Source of the DNA: a gamma proteobacterium symbiont of Bathyaustriella thionipta | GTDB taxonomy: Bacteria > Pseudomonadota > Gammaproteobacteria > Chromatiales > Chromatiaceae | Direction: 5' to 3' | Assembly (NCBI GenBank): GCA_025656895.1 | Contig: JAHXHF010000393.1 | Coordinates: 1-10,229, forward strand | DNA length: 10,229 nt | Shown: positions 7,085 to 10,229 of the stretch, one piece after another | How positions within the stretch are numbered: the stretch's first letter is position 1 | Layout of the letters: every line of letters begins with the position of its first letter | The notes under the pieces: model-generated | The model's input: the letters and a program-made list of their open reading frames with translations, nothing else | What the model was told of the DNA's origin: nothing | Databases searched by the model: none | Translations under genes and position numbers: made by a program

Positions 7085-8258
7085 TCCCCCCCCTCCGGGT
7101 CAGGCGAATCTGCCTGGCATCCTTTTCGACAGCCCCGCACATTTGCAGCAGCAGCATTTCCTTCCACAGCAGTTTGAAGAACTGTTCGTCGTATTTTTGG
7201 CGAAAATCGTCAACCGGGAAAGAAAGTCCGAACAGCCCCATCAGCAGATCATAACGAGCTTGCTGATAGAGCGGCAGTGCACGACTAGCGGTAATAGCCG
7301 TGGCTTTTTTATTGATCAGGCGAGCATAGCGATTGATGGCAAAGGTATTGGCATACAGAACACCCCCCAGATAGCTGAACGCGCCGCTTCCGGCACTGAT
7401 ATAAGCCGTGTCGGCCGTAATATATTCATCAGCCAGCGTGGTATTTTTTGAATAGCACCACACGCATGACGGCTGGTAGTCATGCGCCATCTGCTCACGA
7501 ATACGGTCAAAAAAGAACTTCTCGTTACGCAATGAATAATCTCCCATGGACTGCTGCATGGCTTTGCTGCTATGCGTGGAATTCATGAGCGGATAAACCG
7601 AGGCCTGATCGACCTGAATCTGATGCAGCAGAATATCCATATCCCGTAGTAAAGAGGCCTCTGTCTGCCCCGGCAGATTGAAGATCATATCGGCATTCAG
7701 TGTTGTGAACTGACCCTGCGCCCACTGCAGGCGTTCACGCATTTGCTCACCACTGCCATAAGTCTCATAACGCCCCATACCTTTGAGTAGCGCATCATCA
7801 AAGCTTTGTATGCCGACCGACAAACGGTCAACACCAACCGATTGTAAAATGGAGAATATATCCTCACGCAGATGATTGGGATTGGTTTCCACCGACAACT
7901 GCCTGACTGGAAACAGAGCACGAGCCAGATCCAGAGTTGCTGCCAGTTCATGCGGCAATACCGTGGGGGTGCCTCCGCCAACGTATATAATGTCCGGCTG
8001 ATAACCCTTATCGGCAATAATGCGTAACTCTTCTCGCAGAGCCTTGAAATAAGCCGTTGCTTTAGAATGGTTCAACAGAACCCGATGAAAGGAACAAAAG
8101 GGACAAAGAGATTCGCAAAAAGGGATATGGATATAAAGAACCGGTACTTTTTCCCGCGTCACTTCAGGAATAGCGGGAGACAGGCCCATTTCAAACTGCA
8201 TCAGCTTCGCGAAGCTGCGTTGCAAACCGGTCTGCAAGAGTCGCTCAATAACAGTCAT
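7038..8258 (-). CDS. HemN/HemW-like radical SAM protein, probably frameshifted near its 3' end
   Basis: This 406-aa protein belongs to the coproporphyrinogen III oxidase-like radical SAM group (HemN/HemW/HutW). The [4Fe-4S]/SAM site is C48-x3-C52-x2-C55 in IHIPFCESLCPFCSF. Other family motifs are YVGGGTPT (92-99), LSVETNP (121-127), RLSVGIQSFDD (145-155) and GSGAFSYLGG (290-299). The residue two after C55 is Phe, as in HemW-type proteins, whereas HemN has a fourth Cys there, so it is unlikely to be a classical HemN. Porphyrin- or heme-related chemistry is plausible but the substrate is unknown. AAGGTG lies 8 nt before the ATG. The last 15 residues, after the G8 tract (7086-7093), look unnatural, and the +1 frame carries a better C-terminus. 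Confidence 0.85.
   Translation of the reverse strand: MTVIERLLQTGLQRSFAKLMQFEMGLSPAIPEVTREKVPVLYIHIPFCESLCPFCSFHRVLLNHSKATAYFKALREELRIIADKGYQPDIIYVGGGTPTVLPHELAATLDLARALFPVRQLSVETNPNHLREDIFSILQSVGVDRLSVGIQSFDDALLKGMGRYETYGSGEQMRERLQWAQGQFTTLNADMIFNLPGQTEASLLRDMDILLHQIQVDQASVYPLMNSTHSSKAMQQSMGDYSLRNEKFFFDRIREQMAHDYQPSCVWCYSKNTTLADEYITADTAYISAGSGAFSYLGGVLYANTFAINRYARLINKKATAITASRALPLYQQARYDLLMGLFGLSFPVDDFRQKYDEQFFKLLWKEMLLLQMCGAVEKDARQIRLTRRGGILLGYYDARVLLGRK
7086..7093 (-). repeat. Homopolymer tract of eight G (minus strand) inside the radical SAM gene
   Basis: The minus strand reads CGGAGGGGGGGGATA. With eight G the frame ends at 7038. With seven G it would run on to 6956 and add 42 residues in place of the last 15. 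Such tracts are prone to replication slippage, transcriptional slippage and sequencing error, so the tract decides which C-terminus is made. Confidence 0.9.
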
Positions 8259-8308
8259 GGAAATGGCACCTTGTGTGATTCATTATCGCCCGACTAACTC
8301 ATTCAGGC

Positions 8309-8318
8309 GCTTGCAAGC
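8309..8318. promoter_or_regulatory. Perfect 10-bp palindrome between divergent genes
   Basis: GCTTGCAAGC is a perfect palindrome about 50 bp upstream of the radical SAM start, inside the 220-bp divergent region (8259-8478). Position and symmetry would fit an operator for a dimeric regulator, but no specific regulator can be assigned, and a single 10-bp palindrome can arise by chance. Confidence 0.25.
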
Positions 8319-8332
8319 CTTATCAGCGCAGA

Positions 8333-8350
8333 CCGGCCGGGCCGGCTTTT
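8333..8350 (+). terminator. GC-rich hairpin followed by T4
   Basis: CCGGC-CGG-GCCGG forms a compact 5-bp all-GC stem with a 3-nt loop, followed by CTTTT on the plus strand. It looks like a short intrinsic terminator, but it lies between two divergently transcribed genes. It might attenuate a plus-strand leader ahead of the menE-like gene or be a remnant. The rest of the divergent region shows no convincing promoter pair. Confidence 0.25.
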
Positions 8351-8478
8351 CCACCAGTATATACCTGTAGAAGCCACTGGTTTAATGCACTACACTGCCG
8401 TATCCAGTAAAGACGAGCAGGCAGGCTGAAGAATCATTTGTTTTCAGGTAAAAGTAATCAAGCGGATAGACAGCCATC

Positions 8479-9936
8479 ATGACTGCGAATGCACTGTTCG
8501 ACTGGCTTGAGCAGGCCCGGCAGAACAGCCCGCAGCACACTGCCTGGCTTACGCCCGAAAAGCGCTACAGCTACGCTGATTTATATCAGCACACGCAAAA
8601 TCTGGCCGCCCACTATAGACAGGCGGGGCTGATTCCCGGTAAACCTGTAGCGGTCGTTTGCGCCAGTAAACGGCAACTGGCGCACAGCGCATTATTAGCT
8701 TTCTATCTGGGCTGTCCTCTACTGCCATTGAAACCCCGGCAGCAGGATGGGCTACGGTTGCTCAAACAATGCAATATCCGCCAGTTAATCACCGACACCC
8801 CGAAACACTATCCCGGCCTGGCATGTTTTAGTCTGCCCCCTGCACGCCCACAGCAAGCCCCTGCAGACTGCTTGCCACAGGCTTTGAAGCCGACTCAAAC
8901 GCAGCTTCTAATAGCCACCAGTGGCAGCACTGGAAGCGCTAAAATTAGCCGTCACAATGGCAACAGTCTTCTCGCGGCAGTGGAAAGCTCGCGCCATTTT
9001 AGCGGCCTGACAGCCACCGATATATGGTTAAACTGCCTGCCCATGCAGCACATTGCCGGCTTTGCCATTTTATTACGCTGCCTGCACGCCAGCGCCACCA
9101 TGTTTATTCAGGAAAACTTTGATGCCAAACAAATTTTTCAGCATGTACAGCAACATTCTGTAACACACCTGTCACTGGTTCCGGCCATGCTGCAGCAACT
9201 GTTGGATATTCAGGGCAAAAGTCACCTGCCCGCCAGTCTGCGCACTGTACTGGTCGGGGGTGGGCCTTTATCCACATCGCTGGCACAAAAAGCTTTACAC
9301 ATGGGCTGGCCGATAAGCGTTACCTGGGGCATGAGCGAAACCGCTTCTCATGTAACTTTGTGCCCTGTTACCGCAGACTGGAAAACCGGCAAGGTAGGCA
9401 AACCGGTCAAAAATTGTAGCCTGGAAATTTTTGATCAACAGGGACATATACTAGCGAACGGTCGGCAAGGGCGTATTCGCATAAAAGGCCCCATGCTGAT
9501 GCAAGGCTACTGCCATCGTGAACCTCTGGATATTGCAGAAGGATTTATCAGTTCGGATAACGGCTATCTGGATGAACAGGGCCATCTGCATCACTGTGGC
9601 CGCAGTGACCAGCAACTGGTCAGTGGTGGTTACAATATTGACCCGCAAAGCCTGGAAGCACGGATCAGCCGATGCCCGGGCATTCAGCAGGTAGCTATAA
9701 GTTCTATTGAAGATGCCACCTGGGGTGACCGGCTGGTACTGCTATATAACGGTAGTAGCAGTTGCCACAGCGTCGATCAATGGTGTCAAAAGCATCTGGA
9801 TAGCTGGCAACGACCTCGTCAAATAGTAAAACTTGAGCAACTACCCACCACCAGCCTGGGCAAACCTGACCGGCTGGCCTTGAAAAAATGTGCCGCTCAG
9901 CTAGTCACTGAAAGTAGTAATGATGAAGATAGATGA
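8479..9936 (+). CDS. menE: AMP-forming acyl-CoA ligase, probable o-succinylbenzoate-CoA ligase MenE
   Basis: This 485-aa member of the ANL adenylating enzyme superfamily is close to MenE length. The phosphate-binding loop is TSGSTGSAK (147-155), followed by the segment with LPMQHIAGF (187-195). The A5 motif is TWGMSETAS (282-290), D360 and R375 (CGRSDQ) bind the ribose and hinge region, SGGYNIDP follows (382-389), and the A10 lysine is K462 in LGKPDR. All catalytic positions are therefore present and the gene looks intact. MenE activates o-succinylbenzoate in menaquinone synthesis. The adjacent remnant of menaquinone-linked hemG fits this, but no other men gene is in the window, so a related aryl-CoA ligase cannot be excluded. 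No strong ribosome-binding site precedes the ATG; AGCGGA lies rather far upstream. Confidence 0.75.
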   Translation: MTANALFDWLEQARQNSPQHTAWLTPEKRYSYADLYQHTQNLAAHYRQAGLIPGKPVAVVCASKRQLAHSALLAFYLGCPLLPLKPRQQDGLRLLKQCNIRQLITDTPKHYPGLACFSLPPARPQQAPADCLPQALKPTQTQLLIATSGSTGSAKISRHNGNSLLAAVESSRHFSGLTATDIWLNCLPMQHIAGFAILLRCLHASATMFIQENFDAKQIFQHVQQHSVTHLSLVPAMLQQLLDIQGKSHLPASLRTVLVGGGPLSTSLAQKALHMGWPISVTWGMSETASHVTLCPVTADWKTGKVGKPVKNCSLEIFDQQGHILANGRQGRIRIKGPMLMQGYCHREPLDIAEGFISSDNGYLDEQGHLHHCGRSDQQLVSGGYNIDPQSLEARISRCPGIQQVAISSIEDATWGDRLVLLYNGSSSCHSVDQWCQKHLDSWQRPRQIVKLEQLPTTSLGKPDRLALKKCAAQLVTESSNDEDR

Positions 9937-9981
9937 AACCACTCAGCTAAGCGCTAAAATCAACACGACAAGGGATCAAAG

Positions 9982-10011
9982 TATGTAGTTTTTCATTGCA
10001 CAAACTACATA
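9982..10011. terminator. Perfect inverted repeat between convergent genes
   Basis: TATGTAGTTT and AAACTACATA form a perfect 10-bp stem with a 10-nt loop. It lies 45 nt after the menE-like stop and overlaps the stop codon and last Met codon of the hemG remnant. The position between convergent genes suggests a bidirectional terminator, although the stem is AT-rich and neither side has a long U-run. It could instead be a protein-binding palindrome. Confidence 0.5.
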
Positions 10012-10148
10012 GTACAAATTAATTCCCCAAACTTGTTCACCTGATTCCAGTCGGTAAATTCAACATTCGTTTCAGGGTGCGTAGGACCTTTTGTCATCCA
10101 CATAATTATTCTAATCATGGAGCGATCAAAATAGTTATATTTTCCTGA
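10005..10148 (-). pseudogene. hemG: 3' remnant of hemG, menaquinone-dependent protoporphyrinogen oxidase
   Basis: This is an open stretch of 47 codons and a TAG stop, preceded in frame by TAA (10149-10151). It contains KYNYFDRSMIRIIMWMTKGP, then VEFTDWNQVNKFGELI. It aligns by eye with the C-terminus of E. coli HemG (YDRFMIKLIMKM ... TDWEQVANFAREI). HemG is a roughly 175-180-aa flavodoxin-like enzyme that oxidises protoporphyrinogen IX with menaquinone as acceptor. Upstream of this stretch none of the three minus-strand frames looks like HemG, so the 5' three quarters are missing or displaced. The remaining piece lacks the FMN-binding N-terminus and cannot be an active enzyme alone. It is convergent with the menE-like gene. 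Confidence 0.85.
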
Positions 10149-10229
10149 TTACCCCCATGGCTCAGCCATGCTCAACAACCGCTGAGGCATTGGAGGTGTA
10201 CGTAGTGCAACATAAGCAAGCCTTGGGAT
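10149..10229. other. Sequence replacing the hemG 5' part; palindromic, unidentified
   Basis: This stretch starts where hemG similarity stops. It has a 15-bp palindrome, CATGGCT-C-AGCCATG (10156-10170), nested in a longer inverted repeat, ATGGCTCAGC/GCTGAGGCAT (10157-10166 and 10181-10190, one mismatch). GGAGG (10192-10196) stands 8 nt before a GTG (10205-10207) that opens a plus-strand frame running off the window, starting MQHKQALG if used. This would fit the edge of a mobile element with a gene just inside, but no transposase or known terminal repeat can be recognised in so little sequence. Confidence 0.35.

Noticed and set aside
10168..10229. Integron attC site (GCTCAAC fits the RYYYAAC core)
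   Set aside because: The paired core and the internal L'/L'' boxes expected of attC are not seen. A 7-base degenerate match is common by chance.

Overview
The window reads as chromosomal DNA of a respiring proteobacterium, most likely a non-enteric gammaproteobacterium of medium GC. The hydrogenase subunits closely resemble E. coli Hyd-1 (HyaA/HyaB/HyaC). The accessory genes hupI and hupJ next to hypA are instead an arrangement known from rhizobia, Ralstonia and chemolithotrophs. The species cannot be named from the sequence alone.

Positions 85-6646, all on the minus strand, form one tight uptake [NiFe]-hydrogenase operon in the order hupS, hupL, hupC, hupD, hupG, hupH, hupI, hupJ, hypA. Neighbouring genes overlap by 1-8 nt or lie 15-17 nt apart. 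HupS (Tat-exported Fe-S subunit) and HupL (NiFe subunit) make the periplasmic enzyme, and HupC (cytochrome b) passes electrons to the quinone pool. HupD trims the HupL C-terminus after nickel insertion. HupG, HupH, HupJ and the rubredoxin HupI assist maturation of the subunits, and HypA delivers nickel. HupS carries all six cysteines of the [4Fe-3S] proximal cluster, the signature of O2-tolerant membrane-bound hydrogenases. The roughly 310 bp upstream of hupS contain a possible -10 box and A/T tracts but no recognisable gene.

Positions 6956-8258 (minus strand) encode a HemN/HemW-like radical SAM protein. Its last codons run through a tract of eight G, after which the frame ends quickly. The +1 frame continues from the tract for 42 more residues with a protein-like sequence, so the gene appears frameshifted, phase-variable, recoded or mis-sequenced there.

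Divergently, 8479-9936 (plus strand) encodes an AMP-forming acyl-CoA ligase, best matched to MenE (o-succinylbenzoate-CoA ligase, menaquinone synthesis). Convergent to it at 10005-10148 (minus strand) is the last 47 codons of hemG, the menaquinone-dependent protoporphyrinogen oxidase, with its 5' part replaced by unrelated sequence. A 10-bp perfect inverted repeat lies between the two genes, overlapping the hemG stop. Beyond about 10149 the sequence is unrelated to hemG and holds nested palindromes, probably an insertion or rearrangement boundary. The right part of the window therefore has a heme/menaquinone theme next to the respiratory hydrogenase. I see no phage, CRISPR or defence system, and no RNA gene.
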